Positions 1 to 7,505 of a DNA stretch of 55,999 nucleotides are shown here, piece after piece. Each line of letters opens with the position of its first letter. Position 1 is the first letter of the stretch. The stretch lies in assembly GCA_905233215.1 (NCBI GenBank), contig CAJODC010000029.1:1-55999 (forward strand), in the 5' to 3' direction. The notes beneath the pieces are model-generated. The model was not told the origin of the DNA. It searched no databases and saw only the letters and a program-made list of their open reading frames with translations. A program made the translations under genes and the position numbers. Origin of the DNA: an uncultured Synergistales bacterium (GTDB lineage: Bacteria; Synergistota; Synergistia; Synergistales; Aminobacteriaceae).

Positions 1-36
1 CTCGCAGTGCAATACCACATTGGGATCATCAAACAT
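1..36 (-). CDS. Sugar ABC transporter ATP-binding protein, N-terminal fragment
   Basis: Only the first 12 codons are in the window, running off the left edge. The ATG at 36-34 is preceded by a strong ribosome binding site (GGGGAGGGG) and the peptide begins MFDDPNVVLHCE. It follows the DUF2291 gene by 15 bases. In ribose-type operons the gene after the binding protein and DUF2291 is normally the duplicated ATPase (RbsA/MglA-like), so the identity is inferred mainly from gene order. The start and the presence of a gene are well supported; the product is likely but not proven from this fragment. Confidence 0.6.
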   Translation of the reverse strand, partial: MFDDPNVVLHCE

Positions 37-51
37 AAAATCCCCTCCCCT

Positions 52-636
52 TTACTCGATGACGATTGAAACAGGGGTAACGTTGACCTGATTCCCTGAT
101 GACGTAGCCGCGCCGATAACCGTTACAGTTTTTCCCTTTACGCTGTCATTAATCGCAAGGGGTGAAACTACTTCTTTGTCGACTTGAGAGTTCAAAGCCT
201 TTGCGTACTGGCTCCATTCGGTTTGATTCGTGAAGTCTCCGAAACTCTTAACGGTCTGAACATCGCGTACAGCAGTCCCGGTATAAATGCTTCCGAGCTG
301 AATCACGAACTGCATACTGCCGGAATAATTTTCAGGAGTTACGGCCATAGTTACGCGCTTTCCTCCGGCCTTCGATGAGTAATCGCTGACTGTGCCTTTG
401 AACTTTATGGCTTTTCCTGCTCCAAGCTCTTTGAGATTGACCGCGTTAATTTCCTCTGCTTTGCTGATGATTTCAGATGAAATTTTCGCCCAGTCGCTTC
501 CTGAACTTGCGTGAGCGTCAAACGCAACAACACCGGTGTATTTTCCCTCTGTGCCTTTTTCGATGACCAGCGCAGATTTTGCGACAAAGACAGCGAGAGC
601 AACGATGATAATTACAGCTAAAATTTTTCCCTTCAA
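52..636 (-). CDS. DUF2291 family periplasmic protein
   Basis: This 194-aa protein begins with an uncleaved or weakly cleaved hydrophobic helix (residues about 5-23) followed by a small beta-rich extracytoplasmic domain, as in the DUF2291 family. Family members sit in ribose/sugar ABC transporter operons and their biochemical role is unknown. Here it lies between the sugar-binding protein and the ATPase gene, which fits. The start appears to be TTG at 636, because no in-frame ATG lies nearby and a GGAG-type site lies just upstream. An intrinsic terminator separates it from the binding-protein gene, so it is probably expressed at a lower level than that gene. Confidence 0.75.
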   Translation of the reverse strand: MKGKILAVIIIVALAVFVAKSALVIEKGTEGKYTGVVAFDAHASSGSDWAKISSEIISKAEEINAVNLKELGAGKAIKFKGTVSDYSSKAGGKRVTMAVTPENYSGSMQFVIQLGSIYTGTAVRDVQTVKSFGDFTNQTEWSQYAKALNSQVDKEVVSPLAINDSVKGKTVTVIGAATSSGNQVNVTPVSIVIE

Positions 637-669
637 AATTATTTTTCTCTCCTTTCTTTTGTTTGGTAC

Positions 670-701
670 AAAAAAAATCTCCCCTGTGTCTGAAGGGGAG
701 A
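670..701 (-). terminator. Intrinsic terminator inside the sugar transporter operon
   Basis: On the minus strand an 8-bp perfect stem (TCTCCCCT with AGGGGAGA, 694-701 and 678-685) is followed by eight U (670-677). It lies right after the binding-protein stop codon and before DUF2291. Such intra-operon terminators usually give partial read-through, making the binding protein more abundant than the transporter subunits. Confidence 0.85.
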
Positions 702-712
702 CTCATTCAAAG

Positions 713-1600
713 TTATTTCTCTGTGTAAACGAACTGCGAGAGGTTAGCAACGTTGTCCTTTGTGATTGCTATGCAGGGGACAAGCTGTTTCTCTGAGGCG
801 GGCTTTGTTCCGTTCTTGATGTAAGTGTCTGCCTGCTCAATCTGCCCTTTTGCGATATAGGCAGCGGCATCATCTGAGCCATCGAGACCGATAATCTTGA
901 TGTCTGTTCTTCCAGCGTCAATGCAAGCCTGAGCGGCTCCGCAAGCCATCGTGTCATTTCCGCAGATAATGCCGGTAATGTCGGGGTTAGCCTGCAAGAT
1001 TGCTTCTGTCTTTGAGTAGCCTTCTGTCTGACTCCAGTTGGCTGACTGCTGAGCAACCATCTTCAGATCGGGATATTCATCAATTACTGAGTGGTAATTC
1101 TGTGAACGTACCCAGCAATTCGTGTCCGACTCAAGTCCGAGAAGCTCGGCGTATTTCCCTTTGTAGTCCATAGCCTCAACCCATTTCTCGGCGATTGCTG
1201 CAGCTCCCTGAGCGTTGTCGGCGACTATCTGGGCGATTGCGAGTCCAGAGGCGTTAATCTCACGGTCAATGAGGAACACGGGAATTTTTGCCTCGACAGC
1301 TTTGCGCACTGCCTCGATTGAAGCATCTGCACCGGCGTTATCGCAGATGATTGCGACTGCTCCGTCAGAAATTGCCGCCTCGAATAACTGAAGCTGTGCT
1401 GCTGCATCGTCATCATGCGAGAAGCATTTCGGAGTGTAGCCGAGTGCTGTAGCTTTTGCGGCTCCGACTCTCTGTTCAGTTCCGAAGAAAGGATTTGAGG
1501 CTGACGGGGTTATGATGTAAATGATCCCTGCGGCTGACGCTGAGAGAGCAAGACACATAACCATTAAAAGAGCGATTGATACGGTAAGAAATCTCTTCAT
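713..1600 (-). CDS. Ribose-type ABC transporter substrate-binding protein, with apparent internal loss
   Basis: A 295-aa exported type I periplasmic binding protein of the ribose/galactose (RbsB-like) group. Residues 1-23 form a Sec signal peptide ending ASA-A. Family hallmarks are visible: NPFF near residues 36-39, the ligand-contacting IDREI at 111-115, the CGNDTMA loop at 213-219 and GLDGSDD at 238-244. It would capture a sugar and deliver it to the ABC permease. The gene is divergent from a LacI regulator and has a GGGGGT ribosome binding site. Oddity: in relatives, the hinge-crossing segment with a conserved LQP-type motif lies between KGQI (residues 251-254) and EQADTY (255-260). Here these join directly, an in-frame loss of roughly 16 residues that would probably impair folding. 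Confidence 0.85.
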   Translation of the reverse strand: MKRFLTVSIALLMVMCLALSASAAGIIYIITPSASNPFFGTEQRVGAAKATALGYTPKCFSHDDDAAAQLQLFEAAISDGAVAIICDNAGADASIEAVRKAVEAKIPVFLIDREINASGLAIAQIVADNAQGAAAIAEKWVEAMDYKGKYAELLGLESDTNCWVRSQNYHSVIDEYPDLKMVAQQSANWSQTEGYSKTEAILQANPDITGIICGNDTMACGAAQACIDAGRTDIKIIGLDGSDDAAAYIAKGQIEQADTYIKNGTKPASEKQLVPCIAITKDNVANLSQFVYTEK

Positions 1601-1646
1601 TATTGAAAAGTACCCCCTAATTTATTTTTTGTGAATATTGAAATTC

Positions 1647-1710
1647 TACTAAATTACATTACTAAATTTCAATGAATTATTGAGCTGTACTTTTAGCAAA
1701 ATTTACTAAA
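1647..1710. promoter_or_regulatory. Likely LacI-family operator in the divergent promoter region
   Basis: The 148-bp gap between the binding protein and lacI-type genes is AT-rich. It holds a 19-bp palindrome, TTTAGCAAAATTTACTAAA (1692-1710), whose 9-bp half-sites differ at one position around a central A. This is the size and symmetry expected of a LacI-family operator. Two more copies of the half-site TACTAAAT occur at 1647-1654 and 1660-1667, 13 bp apart. The position suggests the adjacent regulator controls itself and the transporter operon; that is inference. Confidence 0.6.
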
Positions 1711-1748
1711 CTAAAATGTGATGATAAAATTTTTTCGGTGATTCTCGA

Positions 1749-2756
1749 ATGACAGTAACGGCGAAAATGATAGCCAAAGAATTAGGGATTTCCGAGTCGG
1801 CTGTGTCGATAGCATTGAACAACAAGAAGGGCGTAAGCAGTCAGACAAGAAGAAAAATTATAGATACGGCAAAAAGTCTCGGCTATAACTTCGACTTCAG
1901 GCGCAGTGTGATTAACGGAAAAAAGGGGAATATCTGCTTTGTAATCTACAAGAAGAGCGGAGCTGTTGTGAGTGATACGCCTTTTTTTGTTGAACTTTCT
2001 GAGGGAATAAGCGCAGGCTGCAAGAGTGAACATTATGATTGCTACTTTCGCTACTTATATGAAGACGAAAATATTTTCAGGCAGATATATAAATTAGACT
2101 CGTCAGATTTTGCCGGAATAATTCTTTTGGCGACCGAGATGGACGAAAACTCGCTGAAAAATTTCAGGGGTCTCAGAACACCGATATTGATATTGGACGC
2201 ATATTTCGAGAAACTCGAATACAACTACGTGATAATCAACAACATTCAGGGAGCGTTCACAGCGACAGAATACTTGCTGAAGAAACGAAAGAAACAGCCC
2301 GGATATTTGAGATCAAGTTTTCCGATCGGCAACTTTTTTCAGAGGGCAGACGGTTTCTACAAAGCAATCAGGGAAAACGGAATGCCTACATCAAAATCAA
2401 TAGTGCATTACTTAACGCCGTCCCAAGATGGAGCGTATGATGACATGAAAAAATTGCTTATGGCAGGAGAAGAACCTGCGAATTGTTATTTTGCCGATAA
2501 TGACTTAATAGCTGCCGGAGCTTTGCAGGCGTTTAAGGAATTTGGCTACAGAGTGCCGGAAGATATAGCGATAATTGGATTTGATGACCTGCCGTTATGT
2601 GAATATGTTTTGCCGTCTTTGAGCACAATAGAAGTTCCGAAATATTTTATGGGTGAAACTTCAGCGATGCGAATGATTCAGATAATCGAAAAGAAAAACA
2701 CGTTACCGATAAAAATAGAAGTGTCCACGAAAATAATTATCAGGAAAAGCACTTAG
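1749..2756 (+). CDS. LacI family transcriptional regulator
   Basis: A 335-aa regulator. Residues 1-50 form the LacI helix-turn-helix and hinge (TAKMIAKELGIS, then ESAVSIALNN, then TRRKIIDTAKSLGY), and the rest is a periplasmic-binding-protein-like effector domain ending with the typical IGFDDLPLCEYVLPSLSTI segment near residues 275-295. It would repress the divergent ribose-type transporter until a sugar binds. The start ATG at 1749 has only a weak GGTG site upstream. The 3' end overlaps the convergent glycosyltransferase gene by 17 bp. Confidence 0.92.
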   Translation: MTVTAKMIAKELGISESAVSIALNNKKGVSSQTRRKIIDTAKSLGYNFDFRRSVINGKKGNICFVIYKKSGAVVSDTPFFVELSEGISAGCKSEHYDCYFRYLYEDENIFRQIYKLDSSDFAGIILLATEMDENSLKNFRGLRTPILILDAYFEKLEYNYVIINNIQGAFTATEYLLKKRKKQPGYLRSSFPIGNFFQRADGFYKAIRENGMPTSKSIVHYLTPSQDGAYDDMKKLLMAGEEPANCYFADNDLIAAGALQAFKEFGYRVPEDIAIIGFDDLPLCEYVLPSLSTIEVPKYFMGETSAMRMIQIIEKKNTLPIKIEVSTKIIIRKST

Positions 2757-3399
2757 TACCGGCTAAAAATTTATAAACTTCGCTGGGAAAAGCCGGAGAT
2801 CTGTTCATGAAGTCTCTTACGTCTTCGGGAGTGTCAATGTCATTCAATGTGTCAGCAAAACTGAAAGCGATTCCCGAACATCTGAGAGCTTCCGTTGTCG
2901 CTGTGAGAACGTCAGAATTTCCCCACGACTTTACGCCGAACGCCTCCGGGAAAAATCCCCTCATGCCTATCAGCCAGTAACCGCCATCGTCTGAAGGCCC
3001 TAATACTACATCAGCATCATCAAGAAGCCTGAAAGCCTTTGCGAGATTTCCGGCTTTGAGTGCAGGAATATCACTGCCGATCAGTATTGACCTGCTGTAA
3101 CCTGACGAGAATATATCACTCATTGCGTTACTCATTCTCGCTCCGAGATTCTCGCCGGACTGTTCACGAAGAAGGAATGACGGCGGTATATGTTCACCGT
3201 AATCGTTGATACTTCCGCTGCCTGTCCAGTATAGGAATATATCGGTGTTTGCCGAAAGTTTGACTGCCTCCCTGAAAATGTCATGCCACATTGCAAGATG
3301 AAGCTCCCTGCGCTGACTTTCATTGAGAAGGGGAGCGAGTCTTGTTTTCGTTTCATGGCCGATTGGAAGCCGTGAAAATATTATGAGTGCGTCCGTCAT
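2740..3399 (-). CDS. TIGR04282-type (DUF2064) glycosyltransferase
   Basis: A 219-aa soluble protein of the DUF2064/TIGR04282 group, a nucleotidyltransferase-like GT-A fold. Visible motifs are FSRLPIGHETKTRLAP near the N-terminus (the KTRLAP nucleotide-binding signature), ILIGSDIP near residue 105 and GPSDDGGYWLIG near residue 138. The group is often annotated as arsenosugar biosynthesis glycosyltransferase because some members sit beside arsenosugar genes. Here no radical SAM or arsenic methyltransferase partner is seen, so the true substrate is unknown. It overlaps the upstream TIGR04283 gene by 47 bp, which indicates translational coupling. Confidence 0.82.
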   Translation of the reverse strand: MTDALIIFSRLPIGHETKTRLAPLLNESQRRELHLAMWHDIFREAVKLSANTDIFLYWTGSGSINDYGEHIPPSFLLREQSGENLGARMSNAMSDIFSSGYSRSILIGSDIPALKAGNLAKAFRLLDDADVVLGPSDDGGYWLIGMRGFFPEAFGVKSWGNSDVLTATTEALRCSGIAFSFADTLNDIDTPEDVRDFMNRSPAFPSEVYKFLAGTKCFS

Positions 3400-4072
3400 A
3401 TATCCTCCTAAGAATTTTTGCAGGAACTCCGAGAATGTAGAGTGCCTTCACTGTATTCATCTTCAGCCACGTCTTGAAGCGTCCGTTTTCGATGTAACGC
3501 CGTGCCGATGTACCAATCTCAGTATCAAGAGCGCGAATCATTCCCTGTCTGTGAAACTGTCGGAGTCTCATAGAAATTTCCCAGTCTTCCATTAACGGAA
3601 TGTCCGCAAAACCTCCGAGACCGTCAAAAACATCACGTCTCAAGAATAATCCCTGATCCCCGAAAATCAAGCAGAATCGTTTAGCCCTAGTGTGAGAAGT
3701 CCGAGCAATGAATCTCATGAAGCCGTCATCAGCATCGTAAAAGTAAAGCCGGAAGAATCCCCCCATTGCACCGTCAGCAACAGCATTCTCAATATCAATG
3801 AGGCTTGAAGGCGACAACACCGAGTCAGCGTGAACGAACCACAAAATATCACCTTTTGCCAGCGATGCTCCTGCGTTCATCTGAGTTCCACGACCTGAAG
3901 CAGCTTGTACTGTCTTCACTGTGTCAATGGCTCTCAGCTTCTCCATCGTTCCGTCAGTACTTCCGCCGTCAGAGATGATTATCTCTTTTTCACCTCGAAG
4001 CCCCTGCAATGACTCTATCAGCTTCACTATTCTTTCAGCCTCATTCATCACAGGGACTATCACCGAGATCAT
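3353..4072 (-). CDS. TIGR04283-type family 2 glycosyltransferase
   Basis: A GT2-family glycosyltransferase of about 239 aa. The N-terminus has the SVIVPVMNEAERI motif, followed by the ISDGGSTDGT nucleotide-sugar motif near residue 35, an FVHADS metal-binding-type motif near residue 80 and a QG-L-FLRRDVF segment. It has a C-terminal hydrophobic stretch. It is the usual partner of the DUF2064 gene downstream, which it overlaps. The ATG at 4072 is chosen over the TTG at 4075 because GGAAAG lies 5-10 bases upstream. The IS605-like element ends only about 15 bp upstream of this start, so the element may have replaced the native promoter. Confidence 0.82.
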   Translation of the reverse strand: MISVIVPVMNEAERIVKLIESLQGLRGEKEIIISDGGSTDGTMEKLRAIDTVKTVQAASGRGTQMNAGASLAKGDILWFVHADSVLSPSSLIDIENAVADGAMGGFFRLYFYDADDGFMRFIARTSHTRAKRFCLIFGDQGLFLRRDVFDGLGGFADIPLMEDWEISMRLRQFHRQGMIRALDTEIGTSARRYIENGRFKTWLKMNTVKALYILGVPAKILRRIYDGRTHNIFTASNRP

Positions 4073-4140
4073 CAAAACTTTCCGTGCGGATACCCTTAGC
4101 TTTAGCTATGGGGAGGTGCGCGGTATTCTCCTTTCTTTTT

Positions 4141-4149
4141 TGATATAAT
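4141..4149 (+). promoter_or_regulatory. Extended -10 promoter inside the IS605-like element
   Basis: TGATATAAT is a perfect extended -10 box (TG-N-TATAAT). It is oriented toward the right-end hairpin and would start an RNA near position 4156. No clear -35 box is seen. The same 9-mer precedes several other transcription units in this window. Confidence 0.5.
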
Positions 4150-4155
4150 ATTTCC

Positions 4156-4413
4156 AGCCTTTAACGAGTTGAGATTTGGAGGTCGGCCGGACAAATTTTA
4201 ACACGTTCCGTCCGTAAAGTCTTAAACGTACCTAAGGTGCAAGACAGTTAGACGTTCTGTAAAAACGATAGTGCACACTGCACATGACAACTAAAAGTAA
4301 TCGGATAGGCTATCGAGTCTTACCGGATAGAGGCGAGTAAGCACGCCCCAGCGAATAAGGCTCTATGGAGCAAACTTCACTGAAAGCCTCCGGCTTTAGC
4401 CGTGAGATAGCTT
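4156..4413 (+). ncRNA. Candidate omega-RNA-like transcript of the solo IS605-like element
   Basis: The 250 bases from the internal promoter to the right end have no convincing ORF but several complementary segments: GTGCA-CAC-TGCAC at about 4271-4283, GTCGGCCGGAC near 4172, and the terminal GGCT/AGCC hairpin at 4388-4406. In TnpB elements the RNA ending at this position carries the guide, which is the flanking DNA past the right end. Here the flank would be the remnant Rpn gene from 4414 onward. With no tnpB in the window the RNA would need a TnpB encoded elsewhere. This is a structural inference only. Confidence 0.35.
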
Positions 4414-4887
4414 ACACGTCCTCAGAGTCGGATACCTATATTTCAGAGTCGTTCCGAAAACATCGTAGCTGTACTCCGCAGGCTCTCCTTCCTTCTTGGG
4501 ACGCTTGGCCGTCAATATCGCAAGTGCTGAAGGGTGCTTATTGTAACGCAGAAATATCAGGCATGAATACCGAAACATTCTCAGCGAAATTCTCTCTCCG
4601 CCTTTCCCCTGTACCTCAACGTGAAACAGTACCCACTCTTCGCTTCCGTCCTTCAGGTATATTTTCAGCAGACTGTCAACATATCGCTTCGATGAGCCGT
4701 CTGTCCCGTCTAGCTGTTCCGAAATTTCACTCATCTCTTTATCGAGAAATTCAGCCTTGCGCTTAATGTCAGCAGCTTCATACAGAGACGGTACGCAGAC
4801 ACGCAAAATCTCCGGCCAGAAGTATTCGATAAACATCTTCCATACGCCGTCAAAATCAAATGGACTCGTAACTATTTCGTCAGACAT
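4396..4887 (-). pseudogene. Truncated Rpn-family (PD-(D/E)XK) recombination-promoting nuclease
   Basis: About 163 codons of an Rpn/transposase-like nuclease. The N-terminal half is recognisable: an SPFDF-type start, then the catalytic Asp region (KRYVDSLLKIYLKDG) and the FHVEVQGK strand carrying the E-x-Q/K active site. Full-length relatives run to about 280-300 aa. Here the reading frame leaves the family after KYRYP and runs into the right end of the IS605-like element, adding a short foreign tail (CKLSHG). The catalytic core may survive but the C-terminal half is gone. The ATG at 4887 is preferred over the TTG at 4890. Confidence 0.75.
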
Positions 4888-4969
4888 CAAAGCAGAAATA
4901 TCCCTTCAATTCAAAAATTTGCTGTAATGGTGATTTCGAGAACAGAAAAATTATATCGTAAACTTTCTA

Positions 4970-6073
4970 TCAAGCAATAACTTCGTATCTTCCGCCCCTG
5001 CTAATTATCAATCCATCTGCCTCAAGATTCATCAGCGCAATGTCAATGTCAGAATCATCAAGCTCTATTCCGGCAGCAATACTGTCCTTCGTCTTTGCGC
5101 CTGACCTCTGCAAAAAAGAGTAAACAGTCTTCTCATTCTCATCAAGACTGACAGAAGCCTTCTCACTTTCTGACTCTTCCGTTCCGTTAAAGTTTATGTT
5201 GAGCTGTACATGGCCTGACGTTATCGACTTGATGAAGTCTCCTATGTCAGCAAGAGTCTTCACGCCGTCATTCATGATTCTGTTCGACCCAAGATTCGTA
5301 GCGTCCGTTATCCTTCCCGGTATCGACCAAGTATCACGCCCCAGCTTTCTGGCAATCTTGGCCGTGTACATCGCTCCGCCGTCCTCAGGCGACTCGGCAA
5401 TCACTACGTGTGCTGCAATCCCGGCAATCAGTCTGTCCCTCTCAGGGAATCTCCATGCGTCCCCATTCGTGCCGAAAGGATACTCGCTGACCCATGCTCC
5501 GCCGTGTTCCAGAATCATTGCGAACAAGTCCCGGTTCTCAACAGGGTAAACCCGGTCAAGTCCGTTGCCGAATATCACCGACGTGACTCCGCCTCCCAAG
5601 AGCGTCCCTCTATGTCCGGCAGTGTCTATCCCCTTCGCGCCTCCGCTGATTGTCATCATTCCTGCTTCGGCAACAGCACGACCGAGATTAACCGCTGTGT
5701 TTTCGGCGTACAGTGAACATTTCCGGGTTCCCACTATTGCTGTGAAGGGTAACAGAAGATTCACGTTCCCTTTCACGTAGAGACCGACAGGAGGGTTACT
5801 GAGGTCCAAAAGTCTTGACGGGTAATCATTGCTTCGTGAATGTATGAATCTCGCTCCGAATTTATACAGCTTGTCATCTTCATGTTCCGCCCAGTCATCT
5901 GAAATAAATTTCAAAAGTCTCTCAATCATTCTCTCAGTGAGTCCGAGTTCCTTCAACAATGAATCGGACTGCCACAAATCGCAGGGGTCATAATCCGAAC
6001 AGAGACGAGTAAAAATTTTGTTCTTCGCTTTTATGGCATTGAGGAGAAGGGCAGCCTTTGTGATATTGTCCAC
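4970..6073 (-). CDS. dprA: DNA-processing protein DprA
   Basis: A 367-aa DprA/Smf protein, which binds incoming single-stranded DNA and loads RecA during natural transformation. An N-terminal helix-hairpin/SAM-like region precedes the Rossmann fold (about residues 85-290). The fold shows VGTRKCSLYAE, the SGGAKGIDTAGHRG motif, FGNGLDRVYP and SEYPFGT, all typical. The C-terminal 60 residues form the DML1/winged-helix domain. The start is GTG at 6073 with GAGG about 10 bases upstream. It is a single-gene unit here, but a pilin-like gene at 55406 is compatible with a competence system in this organism. Confidence 0.95.
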   Translation of the reverse strand: MDNITKAALLLNAIKAKNKIFTRLCSDYDPCDLWQSDSLLKELGLTERMIERLLKFISDDWAEHEDDKLYKFGARFIHSRSNDYPSRLLDLSNPPVGLYVKGNVNLLLPFTAIVGTRKCSLYAENTAVNLGRAVAEAGMMTISGGAKGIDTAGHRGTLLGGGVTSVIFGNGLDRVYPVENRDLFAMILEHGGAWVSEYPFGTNGDAWRFPERDRLIAGIAAHVVIAESPEDGGAMYTAKIARKLGRDTWSIPGRITDATNLGSNRIMNDGVKTLADIGDFIKSITSGHVQLNINFNGTEESESEKASVSLDENEKTVYSFLQRSGAKTKDSIAAGIELDDSDIDIALMNLEADGLIISRGGRYEVIA

Positions 6074-6150
6074 GAAAAATTTTTCCTCTCTTTAACGTTT
6101 CTTCAATGAAAAAATATTATACTGCATAGCGTGAGAAGACACCGCCGTTA

Positions 6151-6180
6151 TTGACAACATGATAAAATCGCGGTTATAAT
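6151..6180 (+). promoter_or_regulatory. Consensus sigma-70 promoter for tRNA-Ser
   Basis: TTGACA (6151-6156) and TATAAT (6175-6180) are both perfect hexamers, 18 bp apart. Transcription would begin near 6187, about 37 bases before the tRNA. Because ackA follows the tRNA by only a few bases, this promoter may now also drive ackA, yceD and rpmF. Confidence 0.85.
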
Positions 6181-6223
6181 ATCCCGTCAATCAGTTCACT
6201 AACACATCGCTAATCTGAAAAGT

Positions 6224-6313
6224 GGAGACGTGGCCGAGTGGTCGAAGGCGGTTGACTCGAAATCAACTGAGCGGCTTGCCGTTCCTAGAGTTCGAATCTC
6301 TACGTCTCCGCCA
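6224..6313 (+). tRNA. tRNA-Ser(CGA)
   Basis: A class II tRNA. The acceptor stem GGAGACG (6224-6230) pairs with CGTCTCC (6303-6309), followed by G and an encoded CCA (6311-6313). The anticodon stem-loop GTTGA-CTCGAAA-TCAAC gives anticodon CGA (reads UCG). A long variable arm and the T-loop GTTCGAATC are present. It is complete and has a consensus promoter just upstream. Confidence 0.97.
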
Positions 6314-6320
6314 TTTTTAT

Positions 6321-7505
6321 GTAATCAACTGCGGAAGTTCGTCACTCAAGTATCAGTTATTCGACATGGAAGACGAGTCAGTATCAGCAAAAGGCCTCGT
6401 TGACAGAATCGGAATCGAAGGCTCAAACCTCACTCACAGGAAAACAGGCGCAGATCCCTTCAAGGTAGAAACGCCGATTAAAGACCACAAAGTAGCAATG
6501 AAACTCGTCCTTGACGCGCTGCTTGATGCGAATCATGGCGTATTGAAGTCGCTCGATGAAATTTCAGCAGCAGGCCACAGAATAGTCTCCGGAGGCGATC
6601 TCTACAAAGAGTCAGTCCTTGTTGACGCAAAAGTCATGGACGGTCTCCGTCAGTGCATACCTCTCGCGCCCCTTCACAACCCCGGCCACATCATGGGCAT
6701 CGAGGCAATTCAGCACGCACTGCCCAAGCTGCCCAACGTTGTAGTGTTCGACACAGCGTTTCATCAGACTATGCCCGATTACGCCTACATGTACGGACTT
6801 CCTTGGGAGTTCTACGAGACTCACAGGGTCAGGCGTTACGGAGCGCACGGAACGAGCCATCACTTTGTCGCACTCAGGACAGCCGAAATTCTCGGCAAGC
6901 CCATCGAGAGCCTCAAGATGATCACATGTCATCTCGGCAACGGAAGCTCAATCAGCGCAGTCAAAAACGGAAAGTGCATCGACACTTCAATGGGTCTCAC
7001 GCCTCTTGCCGGTGTCCTCATGGGAACTCGTACCGGCGACATGGACCCGGCCTGCGTTCCTTTCGTGCAGAACATCACCAAGTACACGGCTGACGAGATG
7101 AACAATTTTATGAACAAGAAGAGCGGACTTCTCGGAATTTCCGGCGTAAGCAGCGACCTCAGAGACGTTGAAGCAGCAGCCGAAAAAGGCAATGACCGCG
7201 CAAGACTCGCTATCGACATGCTTGAGTACGGAATCAGCAAGTACATCGGAGCTTACACCGTAGCAATGGGCGGACTTGACGTAATCGTATTCACCGCTGG
7301 CATCGGCGAAAACAGTGCTGCAACACGTGAGGGAGTCTGCAAGAAACTTGAGTTCATGGGCGTGAAAATCGACCACGACAAGAACAACATTCGAGGCAAA
7401 GAAGCCATCGTAAGCTCGGACGACTCGAAAGTTACTGTCATGGTTGTTCCGACAAACGAAGAACTCATGATAGCCCGTGAGACAAAGAGAATAGCTTTTG
7501 CGTAG
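6321..7505 (+). CDS. ackA: Acetate kinase lacking its native start codon
   Basis: Acetate kinase makes ATP and acetate from acetyl phosphate and ADP in fermentative energy metabolism. Family motifs are all present: VINCGSSSLKYQLF at the start, VFDTAFHQTMP, HGTSHHFV, CHLGNGSS, MGLTPLAG, GTRTGDMDP and FTAGIGENS. Homologues begin with about four more residues (Met-Lys-x-Leu type) before VINCG. Here the recognisable sequence begins at GTA (6321), eight bases after the CCA of tRNA-Ser. There is no in-frame ATG/GTG/TTG start outside the tRNA and no ribosome binding site. An ATG at 6319 is one base out of frame and runs into TAA. Either a deletion removed the 5' end or the assembly is wrong here. 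It overlaps yceD by 8 bp. Confidence 0.85.
   Translation, partial: VINCGSSSLKYQLFDMEDESVSAKGLVDRIGIEGSNLTHRKTGADPFKVETPIKDHKVAMKLVLDALLDANHGVLKSLDEISAAGHRIVSGGDLYKESVLVDAKVMDGLRQCIPLAPLHNPGHIMGIEAIQHALPKLPNVVVFDTAFHQTMPDYAYMYGLPWEFYETHRVRRYGAHGTSHHFVALRTAEILGKPIESLKMITCHLGNGSSISAVKNGKCIDTSMGLTPLAGVLMGTRTGDMDPACVPFVQNITKYTADEMNNFMNKKSGLLGISGVSSDLRDVEAAAEKGNDRARLAIDMLEYGISKYIGAYTVAMGGLDVIVFTAGIGENSAATREGVCKKLEFMGVKIDHDKNNIRGKEAIVSSDDSKVTVMVVPTNEELMIARETKRIAFA

Larger units (their letters stand above)
4087..4413 (+). mobile_element. Solo IS200/IS605-like element without transposase
   Basis: Two subterminal imperfect hairpins of the kind found at IS200/IS605 ends bracket about 320 bp with no long ORF. 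The left hairpin is CCCTTAGCT-TT-AGCTATGGG at 4093-4112, followed by GGAGGTG. The right one is CTC-C-GGCT-TT-AGCC-GT-GAG at 4388-4406. The GCCTCCGGCTTTAGCC block resembles the right-end RNA motif of TnpB-carrying elements. Neither tnpA nor tnpB is present. An 8-bp direct repeat, CGGATACC, lies at 4087-4094 and 4429-4436; since IS605 elements do not make target duplications this may be chance. The element abuts a truncated Rpn gene. Boundaries are approximate. Confidence 0.55.

Noticed and set aside
6222-6320. N-terminal extension of acetate kinase starting at GTG 6222
   Set aside because: The extension is encoded by the complete tRNA-Ser gene, and no acetate kinase has such a leader. It is only an open frame through the tRNA.
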